Source: Roseateles aquatilis
GTDB lineage: Bacteria > Pseudomonadota > Gammaproteobacteria > Burkholderiales > Burkholderiaceae_C
Direction of reading: 5' to 3'
Assembly: GCF_002205645.1 (NCBI RefSeq)
Contig: NZ_NIOF01000020.1
Coordinates: forward strand, 48,284 to 112,283
DNA: 64,000 nt
Under the pieces are notes generated by a model. It saw nothing but the letters and a program-made list of their open reading frames with translations, ran no database searches and was not told where the DNA came from. This document shows, one piece after another, positions 56,103 to 63,920 of this stretch. The position numbers were made by a program, and so were the translations under genes. How positions within the stretch are numbered: position 1 is the stretch's first letter; each line of letters starts with the position of its first letter.

Positions 56103-57677
56103 TTAGAGCGCGGCTGCCGGCGGATTCCAACGGTGAGGAAGCAGCTCGTCGATTTGGCTGGCTGGATGCGTCGGCAGCCGCTCGAGGATGTCCTTCAGAT
56201 ACGCGAAGGGATCGTGCCCGTTGATGCGCGCCGAGTGCACCAGGCTCATGATGGCAGCCGCTCGCTTGCCTGCTCGCAGGCTTCCCGCGAACAGCCAGTT
56301 CGACCTTCCCAAGGCGATCGGGCGGATCTGGTTCTCGACCCAGTTGTTTGAGATCGGCAGGGCGCCGTCCTCGAGGTAACGCGTCAGGGCCTCCCACCGC
56401 TTGAGGGTGTAGTCGATCGCTTTGGCCGTGGCCGATCCGTTCGGGATCTGTTGCCTCTGGGCGAGCAGCCAGCGGTGAAGGAGTCGCGCCACGCGTCGTG
56501 ACTTGCGCTGTCGGATTCGTCGTCGCTCCTCAGGCGTGAGCGCGGCGATCTCTTCTTCAATCTTGAACAGTAGCTGGAAGATTTTCAACGCGCGCTCGCC
56601 GACTTGGCTGCCGTGATTCGCCCACAGTTCGTGGAACTTGCGCCGAGCGTGCGCTGCGCATCCGACCTCGGTTACCCCGAGATCGAAGCTCGCCTTGTAG
56701 CCGCTGAAGCCGTCGGTGACGAGCTTTCCCTTCCAGGGCGTGTGGCTCTGCAGACCGAGGAACTCGCGCACGTTCTCGCCGCTGCGCGTTTCGGCAAAGT
56801 TGAACACCACCGCCTTCGTTGGGTTGTAGCGGGTCGTGCAGTACGTCCAGATGTAGGCCTTGTGGGTCTTCTTGTTTCCTGGCTTGAGCATCGCCACCGG
56901 CGTCTCGTCGGCGTGCAGCACGGGGTGACGCAGCAGCTCTGCCGACAGGGCGTCGACCAACGGCTGCAGTTGGACTCCACATTCGCCGACCCACTGCGCC
57001 AGGGTGGAGCGCACAATCGCCATCCCCGCGCGCTGGAAGATGAACTCTTGCCTGTAGAGAGGAAGATGGTCCAGGAACTTCGCTACAAGCACCTGGGCCA
57101 GCAGCCCGGCGGTGGGAATGCCCTTGTCGATGACGTGCGGCGCCACCGGCGCCTGCACCAACTTCTCACAGCAGGCGCAGACCCACTTGCCGCGAACATG
57201 CCGCTCGACGGTGAATACGCCCGGCTGGTAGTCGAGCTTCTCCGCGACGTCCTCGCCAATGCGCTTCATCGGCGCTCCGCAGCCGCACGTAGTGTCCTCG
57301 GGCTCATGGCGAATTTCGCGCCGCGGCAGATTCGCCGGCAGTGGCTGGCGCTTGGGACGCTTCTTGTCTTCAGCCTGCTGGCTCAACGGCTGCAGCGCGT
57401 CGATCTCGGCGGCCACGGCCGCCAAGTCCATGTCCAGCGTCTCTTCGAGCAGGCTCTTCTGCTCAGCGGTGTAGGCCTCGCTCTTGGCGGCGAACTTCAG
57501 TCGCTTGAGCACTGCGTTCTCGTGCGTGAGCTTGTCGATGACGGCCTGCTTGAACGCAACCTCGTGCTCTCGCTTGGCGAGCAGCTGGTCCTTGAGCGCC
57601 ATCTCCGCCCGTGCTGCGCGCAGTGCCTGGCGCAGTTGCTCGGGATCGAGGGTATCGAGTTGCTCGTCGGCGATCAC
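56103..57677 (-). CDS. tnpC: IS66 transposase TnpC
   Basis: 524 residues, full length. It has an N-terminal coiled coil and HTH region (FKQAVIDKLTHENAVLKRLK), zinc-finger cysteines (DTTCGCGAP, KWVCACCEKL) and a DDE catalytic core with Asp in LHADETPVAML, Asp in LVTDGFSGYK and Glu in NNWVENQIRP. It catalyses transposition together with TnpA and TnpB. Confidence 0.95.
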   Translation of the reverse strand: MIADEQLDTLDPEQLRQALRAARAEMALKDQLLAKREHEVAFKQAVIDKLTHENAVLKRLKFAAKSEAYTAEQKSLLEETLDMDLAAVAAEIDALQPLSQQAEDKKRPKRQPLPANLPRREIRHEPEDTTCGCGAPMKRIGEDVAEKLDYQPGVFTVERHVRGKWVCACCEKLVQAPVAPHVIDKGIPTAGLLAQVLVAKFLDHLPLYRQEFIFQRAGMAIVRSTLAQWVGECGVQLQPLVDALSAELLRHPVLHADETPVAMLKPGNKKTHKAYIWTYCTTRYNPTKAVVFNFAETRSGENVREFLGLQSHTPWKGKLVTDGFSGYKASFDLGVTEVGCAAHARRKFHELWANHGSQVGERALKIFQLLFKIEEEIAALTPEERRRIRQRKSRRVARLLHRWLLAQRQQIPNGSATAKAIDYTLKRWEALTRYLEDGALPISNNWVENQIRPIALGRSNWLFAGSLRAGKRAAAIMSLVHSARINGHDPFAYLKDILERLPTHPASQIDELLPHRWNPPAAAL

Positions 57678-57740
57678 GAGTTGTGATCGTGCCGAGGGCG
57701 GAGGCCGTGCGCCATCGGCGTATGCCGCAATTGATCTGCT

Positions 57741-58073
57741 CTACAACACCGTGATGATCGCGGCCTCGCCGATGCGCTGCCACGGCAGACCAAGCACCAA
57801 CATGTCGAACTGCTCACGCGTGAGGGTCAGCTTGCCGGCCCCGTCCCTCGGCCAGACGAACCTTCCACTGTTGAGGCGCCGGGCAGCGAGCCACACTCCG
57901 ATGCCGTCATGCACCAGCACCTTCATCCGGTTTGCCCGGCGGTTGGCGAACAGGTAGGCGTGGTGGGGGCGCGCCTCGCCAAAGACCTTCACCACGCGCC
58001 CGAGCGCGGCCTCGGTCCCGGCACGCATGTCCAGCGGCTCGACTGCCATCCAAACGGCGTCGACGCGGATCAC
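57741..58073 (-). CDS. tnpB: IS66 accessory protein TnpB
   Basis: 110 residues with the TnpB signature DMRAGTEAALGRVVKVFG, then HHAYLFANRRANRMKVLVHD and WLAARRL. GTG start overlapping the tnpA stop (GTGA), the usual coupled arrangement in IS66 elements. It is required for transposition, with unknown biochemical role. Confidence 0.92.
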   Translation of the reverse strand: MIRVDAVWMAVEPLDMRAGTEAALGRVVKVFGEARPHHAYLFANRRANRMKVLVHDGIGVWLAARRLNSGRFVWPRDGAGKLTLTREQFDMLVLGLPWQRIGEAAIITVL

Positions 58074-58477
58074 CGCAAGAGCTCGCGCAGCCAGCACTCG
58101 GCGGCAAGACCGCCGGGCCAAGTGACGACCACTATGGTGGTGCCCCGGCGGACCTCGAGACGGATGTCGCTGAGGGGTTGAGGCGGGGCCGCGGAGAGTG
58201 GCGGCAACTGCACCGGCAGGAAATCCGGGCCTGATGCACCGGTGGAGGCCGCCGGCAAGGCCTTGGAGTGCCGGTCCAACGCTGGATCCCTTATCGCTTC
58301 GGCGTCGCGCACCCAGCGTCGAAGTAGGTTCGCGTTGATGCCGTGTGCCATGGCCACTGCGGCCAGCGACACGCCGGGCTGCGCCGCCGCGGCCACCGCA
58401 ACCGCCTTGAACTCGTCGCTGTGGAATCGCCGACGTCGGGGAGAACCCTCCGAAGGCTGGTCTTGGATAGTGTGCAC
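58070..58477 (-). CDS. tnpA: IS66 accessory protein TnpA
   Basis: 135 residues: an HTH (RRRRFHSDEFKAVAVAAAAQ, then SLAAVAMAHGINANLLRRWV) followed by a Pro/Ala linker. It starts with GTG directly at the edge of an inverted repeat (58477-58504, CGTGTCCAC-N10-GTGGACACG) that would fold the translation start region. Confidence 0.88.
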   Translation of the reverse strand: MHTIQDQPSEGSPRRRRFHSDEFKAVAVAAAAQPGVSLAAVAMAHGINANLLRRWVRDAEAIRDPALDRHSKALPAASTGASGPDFLPVQLPPLSAAPPQPLSDIRLEVRRGTTIVVVTWPGGLAAECWLRELLR

Positions 58478-58636
58478 GTGTCCACCAATGCGTTAGTGGA
58501 CACGAGCATCCTAGGCCTGTTCGCCGACTTCAAGATGAGTTCGGCGGACGCTTACAGTTGGGCTGCGCGAATCTGTGGAAAACCAGTCGTGGCGGACTTG
58601 GTCCATCCCACCACAGAGCAATCGGCGACTCAACCC

Positions 58637-58885
58637 TTAGTCCAAGACCTTGAATCGCTCCGGATCGACAAGGTCTTTGAGCGGGATCTGCAGGGCGTCA
58701 GCCAGCAGCCCCATGTTGTCGATGGACACGTTTCGCTCTCCGCGCTCTACCTCGCTGACGTACGTCCGTGACAGCCCTGCATCAAGTGCCAGGGCTTCCT
58801 GAGAAACGTCGCGCAGACGGCGGGCCAGGCGCAGGTTGGCCGCAAAAACCATTCGAGCTGACTGCTTTTCCTTGTTCTTCGTCAT
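58637..58885 (-). CDS. XRE-family transcriptional regulator
   Basis: 82 residues, one Cro/CI-type HTH domain: ANLRLARRLRDVSQEALALD, then AGLSRTYVSEVERGERNVSI. The recognition helix is SRTYVSEVERG. Such small regulators often control nearby accessory genes. It diverges from the lipoprotein gene at 59005, and a strong palindrome lies in the shared region. The start MTKNKEKQ was chosen; an upstream in-frame start adds six residues. Confidence 0.9.
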   Translation of the reverse strand: MTKNKEKQSARMVFAANLRLARRLRDVSQEALALDAGLSRTYVSEVERGERNVSIDNMGLLADALQIPLKDLVDPERFKVLD

Positions 58886-58934
58886 GCAGCCAAGCGTGAC
58901 CACTCACGCCCGCACAGGCTACAAGCTATGAGAG

Positions 58935-58964
58935 ACTTAATGTCAACCATAAGTGACGTTAAGT
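58935..58964. promoter_or_regulatory. Palindromic operator between XRE gene and lipoprotein gene
   Basis: ACTTAATGTCA (58935-58945) and TGACGTTAAGT (58954-58964) are inverted copies matching at 10 of 11 positions across an 8-nt spacer, in an AT-rich promoter-like gap. It is the likely binding site of the divergent XRE protein. Confidence 0.65.
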
Positions 58965-59004
58965 CGTTAATGGGCAGATGAAAGTAGCCTATGGGAGAAG
59001 ATGA

Positions 59005-60138
59005 ATGAGGATCGCTATTTGCCTATTCTTCGCCGCCATGATCTTGGCCGGCTGCACTACGACGGAACAGCCGGATGGCAGTACTCGCGTGTCGGTGTCG
59101 TTGCGCGACAAGCTCGGCCTGCAGCCCAGGAACGCAGCCAGGGCATCGGCCAGCACTCCTGAGGCCGCCCCAGCCGCTGACGCCGCACGGGCTCCTGCAC
59201 CGACTTCCGGTGCAGGGAGGCAGAGTGATATCCCTTCGAGCGCTCCTGCTGCACCGCGCGTCTCGGAGACAAAGCTGGCGGGTGTCTTCGCGAAGCATCC
59301 CTACGACGGAACGTCCAAGACCTACTTCCCACGCGTGGCTGTCACGGTCACGGACTGGTCTCGCAACGACTGCTGGATCGGTACGGCCACCATCTGGTGG
59401 AGCAAGACCAAGTCCGAAGCGGTGCCCGCCTTCTCTGTGTGCTGGGGGCAGTCGGTGGGGTACGCGGTCAACAACGCCGCCAATTTGCACCTCTTCATGC
59501 AGCAGATGGCTGTCGAGCACAGCGGCAATGTCCGCACCGTTGGCCCCAAGCCGCCCATGCTGGCCATCCCCGACCGGCAGCCGATCAGCGAGCGGCAGCA
59601 GCTCGCTTTTCAGGGGTTTGTCCAGCAACTGGTGCTAGACACCGGCTGGCAGCCGGGCGCACCGACCAATCTCTGGTTGGTAGGGTATGACGCCAACGCG
59701 GTCATCAAGCCAACCGTGCGGCCTGCCTCCAGCAACGGAGCGTCGCAGCCCGTGGACGCCAAGACCAAGGCGCAGCTCGAACAGGCGCTGAGCTGCACGG
59801 CCATCGGTCCACGATTTGAACTGGCTGAGTCGCTGCTCAAGCAGTCGGGATGGAATTCCGATCAAGGCGTCACGCCGGTCACGCTCACCGAGCCCGTCAA
59901 GGTCTATGGGGTCAGCGTCCGCAAGGTAGCAGTGTCACGTGACGGGGGTGAGCAAACCTACCGCAGCTACTTGCCCGGCCTTACGGTCCAGCAGCTTGCG
60001 AAATCAGGCTCGTTGAAGCTGGGCAAGGACGGCAAGACCTATGGCCGTTTGACCAAGGTCGGCATGCTGTCGGCGGGCATGGAGGGCGGCGAAGCCACGC
60101 TGACCTGCACAGTCAATACCGAAGGCTCGGAGGGCTGA
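59005..60138 (+). CDS. Uncharacterised lipoprotein
   Basis: 377 residues. The N-terminus is a lipoprotein signal with lipobox LAGC (Cys17). An Ala/Pro-rich linker (about 40-90) precedes a domain with conserved-looking aromatic residues (FPRVAVTVTDWSRNDCWIGT, ATIWWSKTKSE) and a C-terminal beta-rich part. No family recognised. GGGAGAAG lies 5 nt before the ATG. It is probably expressed with the zinc-ribbon membrane gene 2 nt downstream and controlled by the adjacent XRE regulator. Confidence 0.72.
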   Translation: MRIAICLFFAAMILAGCTTTEQPDGSTRVSVSLRDKLGLQPRNAARASASTPEAAPAADAARAPAPTSGAGRQSDIPSSAPAAPRVSETKLAGVFAKHPYDGTSKTYFPRVAVTVTDWSRNDCWIGTATIWWSKTKSEAVPAFSVCWGQSVGYAVNNAANLHLFMQQMAVEHSGNVRTVGPKPPMLAIPDRQPISERQQLAFQGFVQQLVLDTGWQPGAPTNLWLVGYDANAVIKPTVRPASSNGASQPVDAKTKAQLEQALSCTAIGPRFELAESLLKQSGWNSDQGVTPVTLTEPVKVYGVSVRKVAVSRDGGEQTYRSYLPGLTVQQLAKSGSLKLGKDGKTYGRLTKVGMLSAGMEGGEATLTCTVNTEGSEG

Positions 60139-60140
60139 CC

Positions 60141-60608
60141 ATGGCGATGCAATGCCCGAGTTGTGGCAGCACGCTCATCCAACCGATGGCTGTCGTGCAT
60201 GCGGGTGGCACCCAGCAGTTCCACGCAACGCACACGGCGGTCACCTCAGATGGGCAGTTTGTTCAAGGCAGTAGCCAGGGCTCCCAATCCACGGCGCTGG
60301 CTCAGCATTGCGCTCCGCCCGCGCCGCCGTCACCGCTACCGTTCATCGGAGCCTATGGGATCGGCGGCATCGTCATCTACATGTCGATGACGGTGTGCCC
60401 GCTGTTGGCACGTGAATGCGTGTACGTCGGCTTGGCGGGCCTGGGCTACAACTGGAAGCAGGCAGCTGTGGGCGTGGGACTCATCGCGCTGGGCTGGCTG
60501 CTGATGAAGGGATGGCGTACCCAGGCGAAGGCCTACAGCGCCGCGAAGCGCCGGTGGCAGAGCACCTGGTTTTGCCATGCATGTGGTCAGGCCCACCAGC
60601 GGGGGTGA
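60141..60608 (+). CDS. Zinc-ribbon membrane protein
   Basis: 155 residues. Two CxxC pairs at opposite ends (QCPSCGSTL near residue 5 and FCHACGQAH near 146) could join as one zinc ribbon. Two hydrophobic segments lie between (FIGAYGIGGIVIYMSMTV; AAVGVGLIALGWLLMKG). Both ends would then face the same side of the membrane. No family recognised. It is coupled with the lipoprotein gene. Confidence 0.7.
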   Translation: MAMQCPSCGSTLIQPMAVVHAGGTQQFHATHTAVTSDGQFVQGSSQGSQSTALAQHCAPPAPPSPLPFIGAYGIGGIVIYMSMTVCPLLARECVYVGLAGLGYNWKQAAVGVGLIALGWLLMKGWRTQAKAYSAAKRRWQSTWFCHACGQAHQRG

Positions 60609-60620
60609 GGGCGGCAGCGA

Positions 60621-60656
60621 TTACCGTAATTACCGTATTTACCGTATTTACCGTAA
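60621..60656. repeat. Four tandem 9-bp repeats TTACCGTA(A/T)
   Basis: Units at 60621, 60630, 60639 and 60648 read TTACCGTAA, TTACCGTAT, TTACCGTAT and TTACCGTAA. They lie between the zinc-ribbon gene and the convergent AAA gene. Nothing else is visible in 60609-60744. Confidence 0.85.
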
Positions 60657-60744
60657 TCGCCTGGTTGCGTCCTACGGATGTCGCAGAGGCTAGATGCACG
60701 CTGAAACGCTCACAAGCTTACTGGGCGTGCGGCGTTGTGCGGTG

Positions 60745-62325
60745 TCAGGCCACGAACCCCATTGCCTTTCGGGGCGAGCTGCCGAGGTCAGGCAGGTCGC
60801 ACACCCGAATGTGATCCCGCTCGTCCCGTGCTGCCCGCCCCAGCGCGCGCTTCAACGCCAGCCCCAAGGTTCTCGGCGGCAAGTTCTTCAGCTTGTCCAG
60901 CACCTGGTCGTCCAGCGTCGGCGCAAAACCTGACCCCCAAGGGCTCTCGGCCCGCATGCGGCCATACATCTGTCGAGCGATGTGGGCCACCTGCTCTGGC
61001 GTCGGGGCCTGTACATGCAGCACCGTCATGCGCGACAGAAGTGGTGCTGAGATGCTCTCGATGCTGTTGGCCGTGGCGATCCAGTTCACGTGGCTGGCGT
61101 CGATGGCGAAATCGCGGATCGAGAGGTCGATGAAGTCGCGCGCGCTGCGAGGTTCCAGCAGGGTATAGAGCGCCGCGAGCGGGTCGTACTGACGTTGCTG
61201 GTCAGTCTTGTCGAGCTCATCCAGCACGATCACCGGATTGGCCAGCGGCTGGTAGGCCAACTGCTCAAACACCACGCCAGGCTCCGAGTTCGACCAGAAC
61301 GATTCCGACCCGGCCAGCGGCGAGCTGGACTGGGTGCTGGCCATGTCGATCACACGGAAGGGAAGGCTCAGCCGCGCAGCCAGCCAGCGGGCGGCCTCTG
61401 TCTTGCCAATCCCGGCAGGACCGACCAGCAGGATGGGCGACCATGCCACACGGCCATCGCCCATCGCATGCAGGGCGAAGTGGTCGTGCAGTACCTCGGC
61501 CAACTCAGCGAAGTTGGGGAAGTCGCGCTGGAAGTCTTCGATCAGCTCTGTCCAGTCATCGGGCAGCTCACCCAGCTTGCGGCGTTCGTGGCCAGCGGCC
61601 CGGATGCGCTCGGCGATGTACTGCGCCCGCTTGGCCTTCTCGTCGGGTTTGGCGCGGTGGCGCTCGACAAAGCTGCGCAGGCCTGCGGCGTCCAGAAACG
61701 CGATCTGGGGTGTCGCCCGAGGTGCCTGCGGCGCAGGCTGCGCTGGCGCCGCTGCTGGTGGCTTCCTGTCTGGCAGAGACTGCACCAGCGCGTGCACGGC
61801 GTCGTCGATGGACGGATCGAGCGGCTCACCACGCACCGACTTCTCGGGCTTGGTGGCGGCTGGCAGCAGCCCTGCAGCTACAGCCAGTTTGTGATTGCGC
61901 TTGAGGTCTTCGGCGAAGAGCCCGATGGTGGCCTCGTGCTGCTTGCAGCGTACTCCCTGGCCTGCGTTCGCATCGCCACCAATCACCGGCGCCGAGCAAA
62001 CTGGGCAGTGTTGTTGGGCAGCATGCCGAGCGGCTTCGATCAGATCCAACAAAGCCCTGTCTCTGTTGATGCTGGCGCCCACCAGTTCCACCCGCAGGCT
62101 GAGCTTGTCGCGCTGGGTGGTGGCGCAAAACAGCGGCAGGTGGCGGTAGTCGGCCGGCTTCATCAGCAGCTCGCACTGGCCCACGAAATGGGCCAGCACC
62201 GCCAAGTGGCCAGGGGCGGGCTCCACCACCTGCTTGGCCAGCCATGGGTGCTCGGCTTTCAAGCCCGCCACGCGAGCTTGGTAGGAGGCGCGGCTCATGG
62301 GGCGACGGCTGTTCGGACGAGTCAT
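60745..62325 (-). CDS. Lon-like AAA+ ATPase without protease domain
   Basis: 526 residues. The N-terminal half carries a possible zinc site (HCPVCSAPVIGG, then RCKQH, about 107-130) and a Pro/Ala linker. The C-terminal half is an AAA+ module: Walker A LLVGPAGIGKTEAA (about 300-313), Walker B NPVIVLDELDKTD (about 367), sensor 1 WIATANSIESI and the arginine-finger segment APLLSRMTVLHV. These blocks resemble the ATPase of Lon, but there is no Ser-Lys protease domain after them. The substrate is unknown. It diverges from the gene at 62445. Confidence 0.8.
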   Translation of the reverse strand: MTRPNSRRPMSRASYQARVAGLKAEHPWLAKQVVEPAPGHLAVLAHFVGQCELLMKPADYRHLPLFCATTQRDKLSLRVELVGASINRDRALLDLIEAARHAAQQHCPVCSAPVIGGDANAGQGVRCKQHEATIGLFAEDLKRNHKLAVAAGLLPAATKPEKSVRGEPLDPSIDDAVHALVQSLPDRKPPAAAPAQPAPQAPRATPQIAFLDAAGLRSFVERHRAKPDEKAKRAQYIAERIRAAGHERRKLGELPDDWTELIEDFQRDFPNFAELAEVLHDHFALHAMGDGRVAWSPILLVGPAGIGKTEAARWLAARLSLPFRVIDMASTQSSSPLAGSESFWSNSEPGVVFEQLAYQPLANPVIVLDELDKTDQQRQYDPLAALYTLLEPRSARDFIDLSIRDFAIDASHVNWIATANSIESISAPLLSRMTVLHVQAPTPEQVAHIARQMYGRMRAESPWGSGFAPTLDDQVLDKLKNLPPRTLGLALKRALGRAARDERDHIRVCDLPDLGSSPRKAMGFVA

Positions 62326-62341
62326 GGTGGTCTCTTTCGAT

Positions 62342-62427
62342 TCACTATAAATTACTATAACAAGACATGACGCGATGATCCAGTGTTCGCTTGCTGCGTT
62401 TGTCTTGGTTATAGTGATTTACTGTGA
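62342..62427. promoter_or_regulatory. Mirrored promoter/operator region between divergent genes
   Basis: 62342-62367 and 62401-62427 are imperfect inverted copies. Each contains TATAGT followed by an ATTTA block and ends in TCAC/GTGA. Each copy supplies a -10-like TATAGT to the gene on its side, so both genes appear to have nearly identical promoters and operators. Confidence 0.6.
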
Positions 62428-62444
62428 TTCTTTTGGAGGCCGAC

Positions 62445-63203
62445 ATGTCTGCCTTGAGCAGCGAGCAACTCCCCATACTGGCCGGCGCGCTCTTGCGTCT
62501 GCGAGGCCTCACGTTGGCAGCGGTGTTTGACGCCACCGGCATTCGCGCGGCCAACCTGTCTGCATGGCTGAAAGGCAGACCGCAGGTCATCTCTGCGGCG
62601 CGCGTGACGGCGTTGCTTTACCACCTGGGTGTCCAAGGTGGGCAGCTTCGGTCAGACATGGTTCACACCTGGAGCGACCAAGGTGAATGGGCACACCTGC
62701 GCACCGTTTTCAACCTGCTTCAGGAGCCAGTGGCGCCCCGATGCTTGTTTCTCGATGAGCATCCGGGCATGTCCCATACAAGATTTCTGCAGTGGGGCGA
62801 GGCATGGGTTCGGCTGTCTCTCACGCCGGGGCCGACTGCGCAGGACGATTTGGCCGCGATGGTCAGCCCCGACCGAATGATCGTGCTGCCCGTCGCGCTG
62901 GAGGGCATCCCCACGCAAGACCCGCCAGCGACCGCTTCTGCGCTCTTGAGCCTCGCCGAGCAGAGTGGGCAGGAGATTCCTACTGGCGAACTGGCCCATG
63001 GCTTCATGCAACGCCTCGGGGCGCCACCTGGGCAGGACTTTGTGCTCACGAACGGCGACTCATTGGGCTGGCGCATTTTGGAGGTGAGCTTGCGCAGTGC
63101 GATGCGCAGGGGGTTGAGCCCCACCCAATTGGCATTGAAGATAGAGACGATGCGTCTCGATGAAGACGACTTCCCCCGTCCAGGCAAAGCCAAACCTGGC
63201 TGA
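62445..63203 (+). CDS. Uncharacterised protein with N-terminal HTH
   Basis: 252 residues. Residues about 10-60 (GALLRLRGLTLAAVFDATGI, then RAANLSAWLKGRPQVISAAR) look like an XRE-type HTH. The following about 190 residues (WSDQGEWAHLRTVFNLLQEP; VRLSLTPGPTAQDDLAAMVS) are not recognised. A strong TTGGAGG lies 5 nt before the ATG. It could be the regulator that binds the mirrored repeats upstream and also controls the AAA gene. Confidence 0.7.
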   Translation: MSALSSEQLPILAGALLRLRGLTLAAVFDATGIRAANLSAWLKGRPQVISAARVTALLYHLGVQGGQLRSDMVHTWSDQGEWAHLRTVFNLLQEPVAPRCLFLDEHPGMSHTRFLQWGEAWVRLSLTPGPTAQDDLAAMVSPDRMIVLPVALEGIPTQDPPATASALLSLAEQSGQEIPTGELAHGFMQRLGAPPGQDFVLTNGDSLGWRILEVSLRSAMRRGLSPTQLALKIETMRLDEDDFPRPGKAKPG

Positions 63204-63221
63204 ACTGCCGAACGAACGCGA

Positions 63222-63920
63222 CTAGGACGCGGGCAGCCAGACCGCTTCCTGCTCCAGTGCCATTCCCAGGTGCTGCATCTGCTCGGTCAGCTCGCGCACG
63301 GACGGCGGTAGTTGCGCTACGGCGGTGGTGAAGTGGCGCAAGGTGTCCCGCCATATCTGGACGCTGCCATAGCGCGCCAGCTTGCTTTCCCACTGCGGCA
63401 TCAGCCAGAAATCGCAAGCATCGCCCAGCGCTTCACGAAGTCGCGCGAAGTTGCTCAGGCCCACGCCGTCATAGTCGGCAAAGAGGATCACCTGGCTGGC
63501 ACGGGGGCGATGACCCAGCCATGACAGTAGCCTGCCGTCGAGCTGCCCGCCGTAGTACAGCAGCGTGGCCTGCGTGCCTTCGGGCAGCCAGTCCGTGCGA
63601 TCAAACAAGGCTTGGTTCTCGACGAGCCAGAGCGCTTGCTCTGAGTGCCAGGCGTCATCTGACTGAATGGAAAGTGAGGCCGCACCGAAGTCGCGTGTGG
63701 CAGCACTCAGTGGCAACTCCGCGCCCCTTTTGACCTCACGCCAGCTGACTGTGTCGCCGACCGCCTTGAGCAGCGGGTAATGGCTGCCGTGTTGATGGCG
63801 CCGGGCCTTGCTGTCGCGGGCATGGGCCACGTGCTGTGCGCGCAGAGGGAGCTGTTCGGCGATTGACGGCTCCACCTGAGGGGAGAGCTGCGACTGAATC
63901 GACCCGGGTCCAGTAGACAC
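63222..63920 (-). pseudogene. Toprim-like protein (JetD/DUF7281-type C-terminal domain), 5' end cut by an IS
   Basis: The 232 visible residues contain a Toprim-like pattern: Glu101 in LWLVENQALFDRTDW, then LLYYGGQLDGRLLSWLGHRP, then Asp149 and Asp151 in ILFADYDGVGLSNFARL. This Glu plus DxDxxG layout is that of Toprim nucleases such as JetD of Wadjet and topoisomerase VI-type proteins. The open frame begins with a GTG at the edge of an IS3-family element, and no normal N-terminal domain is present, so the gene is probably truncated. It is probably the last gene of a minus-strand operon extending right. Confidence 0.6.

Larger units (their letters stand above)
56062..58555 (-). mobile_element. 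Complete IS66-family insertion sequence
   Basis: Holds tnpA, tnpB and tnpC on the minus strand. The right (tnpA-side) end reads GTAAGCGTCCGCCGAACT inward from 58555, a standard IS66 terminal repeat. The left end is best placed at about 56062 (GGAACCGTCCGGTGAAC), which matches it at most positions. I could not see a matching 8-bp target duplication, so a boundary may be off or rearranged. Confidence 0.85.

Noticed and set aside
60621..60656. CRISPR or plasmid origin
   Set aside because: Repeat units are 9 bp with no spacers, and no rep gene is adjacent; kept only as a tandem repeat.
63222..63920. Complete Wadjet system in this window
   Set aside because: Only a Toprim-like fragment is visible; no JetA, JetB or SMC-like JetC gene lies within the window.
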